Below, piece by piece: positions 10,301-18,610 of a DNA stretch of 64,000 bases. Made by a program: the position numbers and the translations under genes. This DNA is from Trileptium ribeirensis (lineage: Eukaryota; Nematoda; Enoplea; Enoplida; Thoracostomopsidae). Numbering within the stretch: the first letter of the stretch is position 1; every line of letters begins with the position of its first letter. The notes beneath the pieces are model-generated. The model worked only from the letters and a program-made list of their open reading frames with translations. It was not told the DNA's origin and did not search any database. Where the stretch lies: the NCBI GenBank assembly GCA_030248225.1, contig JASANE010003965.1, positions 1 to 64,000 of the forward strand. Reading direction: 5' to 3'.

Positions 10301-13300
10301 CGCTGCCGGCGCTGTCTCAGGTTTCTTGGGCCTGGGAATGGCTTTTTCTAATGGAGTACACATCAACAATGTTCGCCAGCAGGTAACTGTCCTCGAGAAA
10401 TTCATGCGCGAGACAAATGATGTCTCTTTCCGGAACACTAAAGCCATAAGGCAACTGACCCGAGCAAACGAGGACATTTACGCATTCCTACACCATAGCA
10501 TGCAAGAGGTAGTCTCTATGATCGAACAGGTTCGATGCGCCGATCAGAAGGAGATCGCGCACGTGCACCACCAGCTAATAGATCACATCCTTCGAGCCAA
10601 CATGCGCTCGTCGGTACAAGCTATAATGGAGTCCATGTTGAACGGCGAATTATCTCCTGCCGTTATCGATGTCGTCATGCTACGACGGTTATTTTCCATG
10701 GATCCACGCATTTCCAAGACTATCCTCATGCGCGAGCCTAGCCTCGCCTATCAGTTTGGCCGCGTTATGCCTGTGAGCGTAGATTTAACCGCATTCCGCT
10801 TTGGATTCATCTTGCAATTACCATTGCCGATGCGCAATGATGTTCGGCCATATTTTCGGATCTATAACACCGGCTGGAACGCACCTGCCACGCTGACGCA
10901 GCTGAGATTGCCGCTCCCTCAATATGCCGCCCGCTTAGGGCACATTCGCTTCGAATCACTAAATTTGGGAGCATGCAAGCAAAGACCAGGAATCGCTTTC
11001 TGCGAACCGCACGCGCTAATAACCGATCATAGCACCAATTGCTTAGAATGGATTATTGCAGGCGAACATGTGCCTGAGACCATAAAACATACTTGCAGCA
11101 ACCGCTCGCTGATAGGTCCACTTGTCAATGACACGTCCGTACACACAACTATACAAGGCGTGTTAATTCGGACTAATGAACCTGAGGTTATACTGACAAA
11201 CCGGAGACAACTAGCTCACGTTACGTTGGGTAAGTCAATAAAGGTACAGCCAAATGGAGTTTTGTGGTTCCCACATGGAAACTACACTCAGTTAGTTATC
11301 GGGTCAATTGTGCTCACTAGCATGCTGAAACCCGAGAAAATTACGATAAAATTTGGGCCTAATATCACTATTGACCGGCTATCCGGTATCAAACTAAGAC
11401 CTCTGACTTGGGACTCACTCGACAACGCCAAGGCTATCAATTTGCGGGTTGCGCAGATAGCTAAAGATCAAGTACGCAGCGTGGTTAATCTCCCCGCTGT
11501 GGAATACACGGGATTCTTGCCCTACTTCCTCATCACCGTCGTTGTAGGATTGATCAGTTTGATCTATTTCATGACTAAATGCAAGGTCCCACCTAAGTAC
11601 GGATATTATATTCCCCGATGGTTCCCATGTCGTGGACGACTAATTAGGACCGATAGTAAGCCTAAGAAAGCCATTCGATGGATCAGAGCAAAACACCGAT
11701 TACCGAGTGCTCCACCTGCAGAAGATGACTTCCCTCATACAGACAGAACCTCGCCGACGGAGGTCACGGTTGGGCCCTCGGGGGCGCCGCGCGTGTCCGT
11801 TGCGTCCAGCCGTGCCCCACGTCGTTCCAACAGACTATTAACATCACGTAACTCATCCGAGGAAGAACTCGTCTTCATCGAGGACGACGAACTATTTGTC
11901 GCTCCCTCTCGTGACTCACGCCGTGTACCTCGTCAAGGTATGTTCACTAGACAACTAAACACCATGAACGCAGGTAACACCCCACTGCTTATTAACGCAA
12001 CAATACTCGGCACCCCAGTCATGACCCTTGTAGACACTGGAGCCGATGTTTCAATCATGTCCCAAGCCCTAGCTGCCCGTCTAGGACTGGTTCCTCGCGA
12101 CACGAACACTACCCGTATAGTATCAGCTACGCAACAAGAATTGACAATCAGCGGAGTAGTAAAAGCACCGATCACAATAGGATCGCTAAGTACACCGTGC
12201 GACTTTCAGGTAACAACAGACACACCGTACGAATGCATCTTGGGAACCGACTTCATGGCGCTACTACCATATGTCGCCATAAACTTCAAGGACCGCTGCC
12301 TGGATCTATCTAACGGGACTGAGAACTGCTCGGCACCTTTCGCCGACCAAGGGGATTATAGACCCCCAGTCATCAACGTGGTAACTAGAAAATACACTCA
12401 AGTACCACCGAACACAGAGTTATTTATCAACGCCATCCCGGAAATCACTCAACCACCGACAGGTCAAGCCTTATTTGTGCCTGACCCCTTTATTAGGGAC
12501 GTTGCCATCGCCCACTCTCTGGTACTTACCGGCCAACGCATGATCCCAATAGCGCTGATGAACTTTGGGAACTTTCCCGTTGCTATACACGCTGGACAAA
12601 CAATAGGACATATCGAGATGCTAGACGACAATGAGGTCGAGTTCTTATATGACAGTAACAAGCGTTTGCTACAACTTGACCCTCCAAGACGCACTAAGCA
12701 ATGCAACAATATTGGAGTTACCCGAGACAATGTTGTACAAATTATAGGCGAACAAAAGAAGACAATTGACACCGAGCGATCCATACAAGTCTTGAGCAAA
12801 ATTGACTTTGGACAAACAACCCTTAACCCTTTCGAGCGTAAACAGTTGAAAACAACTATCTCTGAAAACGCAGACATATTTAGTGTACACCCGTTCGATC
12901 TAGGAAGGTGTGGTGTGCACCAACACAGGATAGTCACAGGAGACGCAAGGCCCATTAAACAGGTACCCTATCGTTTAGCACATTCACTACGAGAGCCCTT
13001 GCGTGAGGAATTAAATAATATGGTAGAAGCAGGACTCATAACGCCATCGGATTCACCTTGGGGATCTCCCATAGTGTACGTCACTAAAAGTGACGGGACC
13101 TTGCGGTTGTGTGTCGACTTCCGCAAGCTCAACGTAGTTGCAGAACGTGACTTATACCCGTTACCCCGTATAGATGACATATTGGGATGTCTTCGAAACA
13201 CCAAATTCATGTCCAGTCTAGATCTTAACAAAGGTTTCTGGCAACTAGAATTGGACCCCGAGACCAAGGAGAAAACCTCCTTCGTCACTGTCCACGGACA

Positions 13301-14420
13301 GTATGAATATAACGTTCTGCCATTCGGACTGAATTCTTCACCAGGCGCCTTTCAACGGTGCATGTCCATCATATTAAAAGGCCTAGAATGGGAACGATGC
13401 CTCATCTACATAGACGACATATTGGTCTTTTCACCCACATTTGAACAACACCTTGCCAACTTAATTACAGTATTTGACAGGTTCCGTAAGGCAAATCTCA
13501 AATTAAAACCCTCCAAATGTCAGTTCGGACAGAAACAATTGAAATACCTTGGACACATCATCAGCTCCGAGGGAGTTAAACCCGACCCCGAGAAAACCGC
13601 TGCAATAGACAATTACAAACGACCGGAAACTCTCAAACAATTGCAGAGTTTCTTAGGGCTTGTAGGCTACTATCACAAATTTATCCCACATTACTCTGAA
13701 ATTTGTGAGCCGCTCAACGCACTTCGACGAAAGGACAGTGAATTTAAATGGACACCGCAATGCGAAGAAGCATTCGGGAAACTGCGTAAGGCGTTGGTAC
13801 AAGAACCATTGCTCATATACCCGGACTTTTCTAAACCTTTCATACTCCAAACGGACGCTTCTGGATATGCCCTAGGAGCTGTGCTTTCACAAAAGACCGA
13901 CAAAGGGACACTACCTATCGCCTACGCGAGCAAGTCGCTCGTGGATTACCAACGCCGATACCCCGCCATAGAGACCGAGGCTCTTGCCATTCGATGGGCT
14001 GCCCTACACTTTCGACACTACCTACTTGGACACGAATTTCATGTCGAAACTGACCATAAGCCACTTAAGGCACTGTTCGAGAGACCACCGCGAAATTCGC
14101 GGCTAGCCCAATGGCGCAACGAACTACTAATGGAGTTCGGTGGTTTCAACATCGAATATCGACCAGGCAAGGCTAACGCCAATGCTGACGGACTTTCGCG
14201 CGACCCTCGACATGACGTGGAATTCTCTTATTCTTCGGACGAAGCTGAACAGGACGAACAGGACCATCCGCGAATGGTCGCCGTAGCTGTCAAAGGACAG
14301 GATCGTGGTAAAGGCAAAGCTCCAGCTAAACCGCCCGTCGATTTCCCACCGACTCATGGAAACGCTTACTCGACAACTCATGGGACTTCCCCCGGACGCT
14401 CCCGTCTCTCTACCACCTGA
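4359..14420 (+). CDS. Gag-Env-protease-RT-RNase H polyprotein, element 1 (3353 residues)
   Basis: One uninterrupted frame. The start at 4359 was chosen because its N-terminus aligns with element 3 from this methionine. Domains in order: retrotransposon Gag capsid (about residues 100-230); CCHC zinc knuckle (347-360); long acidic low-complexity linker (about 545-1430); unknown globular domain (about 1430-1735); Env-like region with internal signal peptide (from 1819), furin-type KREKR (1970-1974), fusion-peptide-like segment and transmembrane helix (about 2388-2406); aspartic protease DTGAD (2559-2563); RT with YIDD (3017-3020); RNase H beginning TDASG (about 3164). Ty3/gypsy Env normally lies after pol, so this order is exceptional. 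Cleavage must separate the parts, or splicing must bypass Gag. The frame ends shortly after RNase H; integrase is in another frame. Confidence 0.9.
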   Translation: MDSHVNQDGDLGDADFFGLTDGHMEDDLRARPRRAAGTGERPLTPPPRPPGQSRRGESSESPGLDTTTANAILHHLTTQPAGPPMIPLRDMPTFDGKPGGQDFEDWVRMYNRLANANGWDDRRKLICVPALLRGPAREAFEGLPPGKRQSFLGLVANLRFLFSSSRRPEKSLSGLCTRQQGANEPVAMYGLELQKLCDRAFPDMEDEQRDTMLRMFFQRGLRPEVRRQVLNQIHECETFRDTVGVAKRYEDASAACPEPDAPAASKPRAKTVNSLLEEGGEGLITQLQNMMEEHRKANNNNSDTISRLLDVIDKRVENTRQLNALAPPFVPGSPAAPPCLPMPQITCYRCVELGHVMRECPYNARYPPAAVNGAPRNVDPAPAYASGAARREPGQQGVRNGVGAYPRNDNYNVGRGGPPLPFRRAENGNGYRNNFGWNNPPNAGMRPGGPNQAGPQYGRPPPGFANNTRGNDNYTNRPVQAYGYQRAQSERPPPNRGMGPQQPQSGRFYSRDDSNRNSGAVPRRRYQLNCSASQGNGNREPSPATTHRLEVLSRELGMIQGKLGHSEPTGRVNAIATTDEPLYDDDGYLINRHDDMDDFETMEGLVERHLNVITSTSWADAARLPRSRDLVQGRDSPGLMELGPRDMDDELHGEETNGTVYNKETTKYQKEGYLGEGLSMLCVDAPSAGVDPRVYMSASEEIGDQRGERQTGQSNYPAMRGLGLNERTLTAVEDRNGSMEICEEMEDGCVQNYRLRDYKGSVEFITGTPQGITSRGNSGTPSSLEMTAEIVDEDDVVVFEEPLLLFSSSVAGHPCVESVDVDDSGKEADDVDMAQEELDLFGLPCEAPMELLEVGGRPGTMEAAAYDVRALSESPSPSSVLNYRSYDVVCGPDRRAGRPLCDDENCVSYECIDLPKLGRAYSLSELLEDDNGSDVDVIECYFEPAKYATDGLEVTFPTSLARGSTVIGSFLDADRGRPCHPYPSRGSDGFAAVRANEAGMIVGAESIARGLPRYGDVDGRVANKDCPSHCEASVAPTVVEARNDVTCNELSFFNKSCDEVSVKDSAECVEVVELNELKESDGLLNERNGSVASDANYVSEAEVYNLSQGTLQERDNGENEPGNEPGYGVTAAPGESNDEYNECSDSEMDEERTLEDEEFWANWVDPNADWYRREPSPDAREWHSEGVWEVRRENNNELPRAPSDDGIDLSLRASQLSIHSEEGDGAVGESDLSESSDSGSIATGSAQEMSSDPLVENVRGDPIEGTPCMRPGNLGSSTDTLADISSDILGPVEEVPSMPSGNSGNPNETGTTTEESVEGRPCMSPGNSEESVSVISEDSDVCMGQENLLNFIREANEGRVHRLDEQLLDMSGLCLPNNMPIELGRVRAMTDEERNQILGTDTLFTMSTDHTETATYQFPRIGLTDDAPNESAEGLIPINFRASEINADFGQPLALQPQALFYRRVITVMEQLNNLSRLFELRFEVSTRPTLQRDAAMLSSILGMASPIGHCMTGMYLGPVTLASLESFIDLVGQCVSGHPLQQVIEREFEVELSRDPVCRQCQECHTRDSRDIGLSCYFYGQRGRWTYDGTLSTACASILPDGYIAPHWPFYVGIQSARMQKTFREANLELHDLLCEAPYLIEFIYRNQDTRGVPINSFVDQAISNMEFDDETHRLARLVLLSARLRLLRRPDIAALLETEGNTSAGLKIGRDRLISELCLFPDDDTNCSIPNLDEQLTTALAAYLDSSEEESEDNSDSDSAQQESIIESSDTETSDEEIKSDITEHIANKETMREPNRNGVRPSSPSLSNGLGHPSGMWRVCTILLLLWLSALSSTRATLSPFSDSISRLGAFVNRQVGVVIEPQGLVVTSDQTTHLPVVLQLSLRDWERKSDPYVSKFCPPYEANGSCRADCCRKVNCTEYPQLHETLSALERELDDAYHGVLDTNYYSLLVHSFCVANEQLCDLTHKREKRFASLIAAAAGAVSGFLGLGMAFSNGVHINNVRQQVTVLEKFMRETNDVSFRNTKAIRQLTRANEDIYAFLHHSMQEVVSMIEQVRCADQKEIAHVHHQLIDHILRANMRSSVQAIMESMLNGELSPAVIDVVMLRRLFSMDPRISKTILMREPSLAYQFGRVMPVSVDLTAFRFGFILQLPLPMRNDVRPYFRIYNTGWNAPATLTQLRLPLPQYAARLGHIRFESLNLGACKQRPGIAFCEPHALITDHSTNCLEWIIAGEHVPETIKHTCSNRSLIGPLVNDTSVHTTIQGVLIRTNEPEVILTNRRQLAHVTLGKSIKVQPNGVLWFPHGNYTQLVIGSIVLTSMLKPEKITIKFGPNITIDRLSGIKLRPLTWDSLDNAKAINLRVAQIAKDQVRSVVNLPAVEYTGFLPYFLITVVVGLISLIYFMTKCKVPPKYGYYIPRWFPCRGRLIRTDSKPKKAIRWIRAKHRLPSAPPAEDDFPHTDRTSPTEVTVGPSGAPRVSVASSRAPRRSNRLLTSRNSSEEELVFIEDDELFVAPSRDSRRVPRQGMFTRQLNTMNAGNTPLLINATILGTPVMTLVDTGADVSIMSQALAARLGLVPRDTNTTRIVSATQQELTISGVVKAPITIGSLSTPCDFQVTTDTPYECILGTDFMALLPYVAINFKDRCLDLSNGTENCSAPFADQGDYRPPVINVVTRKYTQVPPNTELFINAIPEITQPPTGQALFVPDPFIRDVAIAHSLVLTGQRMIPIALMNFGNFPVAIHAGQTIGHIEMLDDNEVEFLYDSNKRLLQLDPPRRTKQCNNIGVTRDNVVQIIGEQKKTIDTERSIQVLSKIDFGQTTLNPFERKQLKTTISENADIFSVHPFDLGRCGVHQHRIVTGDARPIKQVPYRLAHSLREPLREELNNMVEAGLITPSDSPWGSPIVYVTKSDGTLRLCVDFRKLNVVAERDLYPLPRIDDILGCLRNTKFMSSLDLNKGFWQLELDPETKEKTSFVTVHGQYEYNVLPFGLNSSPGAFQRCMSIILKGLEWERCLIYIDDILVFSPTFEQHLANLITVFDRFRKANLKLKPSKCQFGQKQLKYLGHIISSEGVKPDPEKTAAIDNYKRPETLKQLQSFLGLVGYYHKFIPHYSEICEPLNALRRKDSEFKWTPQCEEAFGKLRKALVQEPLLIYPDFSKPFILQTDASGYALGAVLSQKTDKGTLPIAYASKSLVDYQRRYPAIETEALAIRWAALHFRHYLLGHEFHVETDHKPLKALFERPPRNSRLAQWRNELLMEFGGFNIEYRPGKANANADGLSRDPRHDVEFSYSSDEAEQDEQDHPRMVAVAVKGQDRGKGKAPAKPPVDFPPTHGNAYSTTHGTSPGRSRLSTT
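4650..5440 (+). other. Gag capsid and zinc knuckle region, element 1
   Basis: Residues about 100-230 have the pattern of the retrotransposon Gag capsid domain: a FEDWV start, a helical run through LICVPALLRGPAREAF, then repeated helices ending near RRQV. A Pro-rich linker leads to one nucleocapsid knuckle, Cys-X2-Cys-X4-His-X4-Cys, at residues 347-360. A long Arg/Gly/Asn/Pro-rich tail suited to RNA binding follows. Element 3 is closely similar; element 2 keeps both domains with lower identity. Confidence 0.88.
8690..9570 (+). other. Unknown globular domain before Env, element 1
   Basis: About 290 residues that, unlike the acidic linker around them, look folded: hydrophobic and helical, with a Cys/His cluster (CRQCQECH). 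The domain recurs in the same place in element 3 (about 59930-60720) and, frameshifted, in element 2 (31580-32359), where a CIICEERH cluster takes the place of the Cys/His motif. I do not recognise the family. It lies directly before a second acidic stretch and the Env signal peptide. It could be a structural, matrix-like domain or an accessory protein released by proteolysis. Confidence 0.6.
9813..11740 (+). other. Env-like class I-type fusion glycoprotein region, element 1
   Basis: It starts at an internal ATG (9813) followed by a strongly hydrophobic signal-peptide-like segment of about 15 residues. A Cys-rich N-terminal subunit comes next, then KREKR (10266-10280) and at once an Ala/Gly/Phe-rich segment like a fusion peptide. 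Heptad-like helices, several N-glycosylation sequons, a transmembrane helix (about 11521-11576) and a basic tail complete it. This is the plan of furin-primed class I-type fusion proteins, including insect errantivirus and baculovirus F-like proteins. The exact relationship would need a profile search. The tail runs without a stop into protease. Confidence 0.82.
11938..14210 (+). other. Protease, reverse transcriptase and RNase H region, element 1
   Basis: The aspartic protease active site DTGAD is at 12033-12047, with a retropepsin-like ILGTDF further on. RT follows with the gypsy-type palm: SPWGSPIV, the LCVDFRKLN motif, LDLNKGFWQ, LPFGL and the catalytic YIDD at 13407-13418. RNase H has its Asp in TDASG, Glu in IETEA, and the TDHKPL and NADGLSRD motifs. 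All residues expected for activity are visible. Motif pattern and order place it in Ty3/gypsy. Confidence 0.93.
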
Positions 14421-14512
14421 ATATGTTCGGGAACGTTTCTACCGTATGTTTGGAGGACCTGGTTATGACCCCCTACCAGACCCCACACGTTTCATCTTCT
14501 GCGGAGACATAG

Positions 14513-17500
14513 ACGACCCCCTGGCCCGAAGGAGTTGAGATCCCCGGGAGACGGACGACTGCCCCAGGGCCGCCAGAATCCACTGGTGAACCGACCCACG
14601 GCCCCTCTTCCGCACCCGAACCACCCGCCAGACCCCCGCAGCCTCAGGAACCCCCGACCGCTCCGACACCGCCCGCTCCTGGCGTGGCGAGTGAGAGCTC
14701 GACCCGTGCCACGGCTGGAACACCTGAACCCGCTAGACCACAGACGCTACCGACAAGTGCTAGACAGAGATATGGAGGACTACCTGAAGTAGAGGAATTT
14801 GACACTTTAATTAGGGTCGCTTACGCATGCGGACCTCGAATACAACTACAACGCCCTGAACAGGTCTATGACACCGGAGAACACATATACTTACCACACT
14901 TCCAACAATACGAAGGGAGGAACCTTCTCAATTACTTACCCTACATTCAACGCAGAGATAAACAATTTGGTCCTATTTGGTGGTACTTGCATACACGACA
15001 GTCGCCCGCCGACGAAAAGGCAGCGACCGCCCTCAAACTAGAAGCCCACCATTACAGACTTTGCCCTGACACTGCCATCCTATACTTACACCCCATCATG
15101 CCAAACGACCATAGACCAAAACTATGCGTACCTAGATTACTCATACGACAAATACTCAAGCATGAACACGACACATTATTTGGTGGACATCCAGGAAGGG
15201 ATAGACTACTGAGTAAACTTAAACAATTCTACTACTGGGAAACCATGGGTAAGGACGTGGATGAATATGTTAAGCGATGTGTACTCTGCCAGCGATCACG
15301 TAACCTACCACAAAACGTTCGAGCCGCGCTCGGAGAGAACCCGTTGGCTAGTGCGCCCATGCATCGCATGTTTGTTGACATATTGGACACACGGGTGCTA
15401 TCCCGCAACGGAAATAGGTACGTAATCGCCTTCATCGATCAGTTCACGAAACTAGTAATTGCCGCTGCTCTACCGGACCAAACCGCTAAGAGCGTAGCCA
15501 AGGTTTTCGTCGAAGACGTGGTGTGCCGCTATGGCGCACCCGAAGAGTTAGTCTCAGACCGAGGCGGATGTTTCGTCTCAGAAGTTATGGAAGCCCTGTG
15601 TGCTAGACTACACACTTTTAAACGCGAGACCTTGAGTTACAACCCAAAGGCAAACGGAGAAATCGAACGTTTTAACCGTACACTACTATTCCTCCTAAGA
15701 GTAGCATTACCTGAAAAGGACCATACTACATGGGACGAAGTCCTGCCATATTGTATCATGTCCTACAATTCAGCCGTACACGCTTCCACGCACTACCCAC
15801 CATTCATGCTCATGCACGGATTCCAACCCCGAGTACCGGGTGGAATCGAAACACAAACTGATTGGGGACGCTACCCCGGAGCAGAAGCATATCGCGCTAA
15901 TGTGCAACGGTGGTTAGCCACCATCAGGGATCGAGCCTATCGATCCATGCAATCTGCTCGGGAATACAGAAAACGCTACTACAATCGCAAGATCAAGGTC
16001 CCGGACTACCGAGTCAATGACCATGTATGGGTCTATCGATACTATACCACCCCAGGTTTATCACGCAAATTAGAACGTAGGTGGTGTGGACCATACCAGA
16101 TTACCAAAATAATGCCGCCTTGCATTTGTGTTAAGCTCCCCGGACAACCTAATGCTTCCGATCATGTCGTTCACATAAATCGCACCAAACCATGCTACCG
16201 CCCGCTAAGCAGCTTCCCTGACATGGCTGATTTGCTTAAAGCAGTCCCTCCCGCCTATATTGAGGCTGCACTGCAGGAACCCGGAGAAACTATCCTCGCT
16301 GACAAATATTTCGCTAGGGAATTACAGGCTGCAGACCCAGAAGCAGTAGACCGGTTGCGCCAGGAGATTGATGGTGCATCCGACGTCGCTAGTGTAGAAA
16401 TTGGAGAACCTAACTTAGAATACACGCAAGCTCAGGCAGACATACACCGCGCCGCAGTAGAACAGCTGACCATTCAGGCTCAAGGCTCCTCTGGAGCCCC
16501 GCAACAAAACAGACTTCCCCTTTGCGACCCTGACAGAACCCCAGACACCGAATGGCCCGCTATATCACAGGAACTCGCTACCCTAGACCCCGCTAAGTTA
16601 CCCTACGCACTTGACAAACCCCCTGGCACCTTCTCGCCTGAGTTCGGACAACACACCGCCCCAGTAACTCTACGAGAACAGGAACGAGCCGTTCGGACTG
16701 ATGAACCTACAAGGCCCCTGACGGTGAAACGCTCAGACAACGGTCGTGCACTACGACCATTCAATGTAAATGACTTAGGTCTCGTGGAATTACTCGCTTC
16801 ACAGGACCCGGACGAAAACTTGCCCCACACTCCAGAACAAGCCGCATCCCCAACTGCAGCAGTCGAACATGCTGTCCAAACTTCACCGCTTACGCCTGCC
16901 CAGCGTCGAGCTGCAATCGCCACTCAAACATCCCGCAGTCCTCAGACACAACGTTTAGTGACTGAATCAGACAAGCCAGTGACACCATACCACACCTATT
17001 ATGAGCCTACAGCGTCTTACGAACAACCATATTCCATACCTCGTCAGGCATACTCCGCCCCACCTACGCCACTTCCACATACTCCCCTAATGCCACTGGG
17101 ATTCGAAGCTACAATAGAGGACTATGTTCCAGACGAATGGCTCACACCATATCACACCCTTCCAAGACCACAACCCGTACAATCCGTCCCAGTAACCAGC
17201 CAACCTCCACTGGAACCCGCGCCAACACCGAAACCTAAGCCTAAACCACGACGAAAGCCAAATAAGGTTCCCGCGCCGACTAGTGAACAAGCATCATCCA
17301 TAAGCTCGGAGACTACCTCACCGGAAACAGCCGATTTTCCGACACCACCCCACCGGTGGAAAATCCCTCCCCTATTGTCACCCCTAGGGGAGCGTAGAAC
17401 TAAGGACCCACAGGTACCATCCTTCGGTCGATGGACCATCCAGAGACAGAATGAGCTAGCACAGTGGGAATGGGAAATGCAGGAGATAAGGAGGAAACGA

Positions 17501-17602
17501 GAGGAAGCCGCTCGCGCCCGAGGAGAAATACAGGATGCAACTGAGCTAATGGAATACCTAAGGGATCTCCCATACAATACATCCAGTCGGAGGACCAAAT
17601 AG
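14513..17602 (+). CDS. Integrase with Pro-rich flanks, element 1
   Basis: The frame is open from 14513 after a TAG at 14510-14512; the first ATG is at 14684. It encodes a Pro-rich linker, the zinc-binding HHCC domain (His from 15161, Cys at 15278 and 15287), and the catalytic core with Asp at 15377, Asp at 15557 and Glu at 15665, which is the classic D-X35-E spacing. A GPY/F-like module with WCGPYQI follows, then a Pro/Gln-rich tail. Integrase inserts the cDNA into the host genome. The preceding polyprotein ends in frame 0 at 14420; a middle frame (14305-14538) bridges to this one, so two shifts in the same direction would be needed. It is expressed either by recoding or not at all if these are mutations. 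Confidence 0.88.
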   Translation, partial: TTPWPEGVEIPGRRTTAPGPPESTGEPTHGPSSAPEPPARPPQPQEPPTAPTPPAPGVASESSTRATAGTPEPARPQTLPTSARQRYGGLPEVEEFDTLIRVAYACGPRIQLQRPEQVYDTGEHIYLPHFQQYEGRNLLNYLPYIQRRDKQFGPIWWYLHTRQSPADEKAATALKLEAHHYRLCPDTAILYLHPIMPNDHRPKLCVPRLLIRQILKHEHDTLFGGHPGRDRLLSKLKQFYYWETMGKDVDEYVKRCVLCQRSRNLPQNVRAALGENPLASAPMHRMFVDILDTRVLSRNGNRYVIAFIDQFTKLVIAAALPDQTAKSVAKVFVEDVVCRYGAPEELVSDRGGCFVSEVMEALCARLHTFKRETLSYNPKANGEIERFNRTLLFLLRVALPEKDHTTWDEVLPYCIMSYNSAVHASTHYPPFMLMHGFQPRVPGGIETQTDWGRYPGAEAYRANVQRWLATIRDRAYRSMQSAREYRKRYYNRKIKVPDYRVNDHVWVYRYYTTPGLSRKLERRWCGPYQITKIMPPCICVKLPGQPNASDHVVHINRTKPCYRPLSSFPDMADLLKAVPPAYIEAALQEPGETILADKYFARELQAADPEAVDRLRQEIDGASDVASVEIGEPNLEYTQAQADIHRAAVEQLTIQAQGSSGAPQQNRLPLCDPDRTPDTEWPAISQELATLDPAKLPYALDKPPGTFSPEFGQHTAPVTLREQERAVRTDEPTRPLTVKRSDNGRALRPFNVNDLGLVELLASQDPDENLPHTPEQAASPTAAVEHAVQTSPLTPAQRRAAIATQTSRSPQTQRLVTESDKPVTPYHTYYEPTASYEQPYSIPRQAYSAPPTPLPHTPLMPLGFEATIEDYVPDEWLTPYHTLPRPQPVQSVPVTSQPPLEPAPTPKPKPKPRRKPNKVPAPTSEQASSISSETTSPETADFPTPPHRWKIPPLLSPLGERRTKDPQVPSFGRWTIQRQNELAQWEWEMQEIRRKREEAARARGEIQDATELMEYLRDLPYNTSSRRTK

Positions 17603-18414
17603 CGGCCGACGGGATTGTAGAAGAATTTATTGAAAGTTTAGCGCGACAACGGGAAGCAAATAAACAAAGTACAAGTAAACAACGCCGACCTTCCGAGTAT
17701 TCGGAAGACGGTCGACCGAGACGTTTACGACGACGAACTGCCGACAAGGACGATGAGACACTATCAACCATTGGCGAATCAACCAAAGGCTCCTCTACCG
17801 GGAGGAAGGGAAGAGCGCCGCCGCGCAGCGCTCCCTCCACCCTCAAGGGAGTTCTGAGTCGACCATCACGCGCCGGACCACGTCGACAAACCCCCGCTAG
17901 GGCCCAATCACAAGTTAGTTGGGAAGACGAGGAGGATGAGATGCCTCTAAGTCAACTTTTACCGGGACCCCGCCGGAGGCCCCACTTTGAACTCGACCCT
18001 CCAACGGAGGAGAGCGAGGGATCTCCCGAGATGGGACCCTCTTTACCACCAGTTAAGGAAAGGGAGGAACCCCCTCAACCTACTCGCCGACAGCCACATA
18101 GACAAGCCAGGGACCGTTGTCGTTGGTATGAAGAATACATACCACACGGAGAAGAAGCCCGAGTCGTAATACCACGTTTGGACACCCGACGATTGGAACC
18201 TAAAATCACGACACCAACTCGACGGACTATACCTCTCGCTCCACCGACTCGACATCGTGACCCTGTTATGCCGATGGACTATCCATCTGGTAGTGTTCGT
18301 GCACGGCACGACATGTTCGAACCTTTTAGGGATATATTTGACGAACAGGACATCGAGGACATGTTATCCGCACATCCGGACTTGGAACCCGACGAGGACA
18401 GTGGACAAAGATAA
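17545..18414 (+). CDS. Pro/Arg-rich C-terminal extension after integrase, element 1
   Basis: The frame is open from 17545 (after a TGA at 17542-17544) to 18414, with no ATG before 17941. It overlaps the integrase frame for about 58 nt. It looks like the continuation of the charged, Pro-rich integrase tail after a one-base shift within 17545-17602. The product is rich in Arg, Pro, Asp and Glu with no recognisable domain. The alternative is an independent protein starting at the ATG at 17941 (157 residues). No function can be assigned. Confidence 0.5.
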   Translation, partial: ANGIPKGSPIQYIQSEDQIAADGIVEEFIESLARQREANKQSTSKQRRPSEYSEDGRPRRLRRRTADKDDETLSTIGESTKGSSTGRKGRAPPRSAPSTLKGVLSRPSRAGPRRQTPARAQSQVSWEDEEDEMPLSQLLPGPRRRPHFELDPPTEESEGSPEMGPSLPPVKEREEPPQPTRRQPHRQARDRCRWYEEYIPHGEEARVVIPRLDTRRLEPKITTPTRRTIPLAPPTRHRDPVMPMDYPSGSVRARHDMFEPFRDIFDEQDIEDMLSAHPDLEPDEDSGQR

Positions 18415-18610
18415 TTGCGACCCGAAGATGTCGGATTGGAGGTGGTCCGACCTCCTAGACAACCGCCTCGCGAGAGACGGTTGTAACGATTGAATCACTC
18501 AAGAAATACTCCCAGAAAGCTCGAGCTCCCGCTACTAATCTCCCTCAAGAACCGCCACTAATGGCGATGAATACTATTGCAGGAAACGCCGGATCAAATC
18601 ATTCAAGGAC

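Noticed and set aside
12464..12955. Minus-strand frame in pol, element 1
   Set aside because: It is the shadow of the protease-RT linker; no domain pattern.
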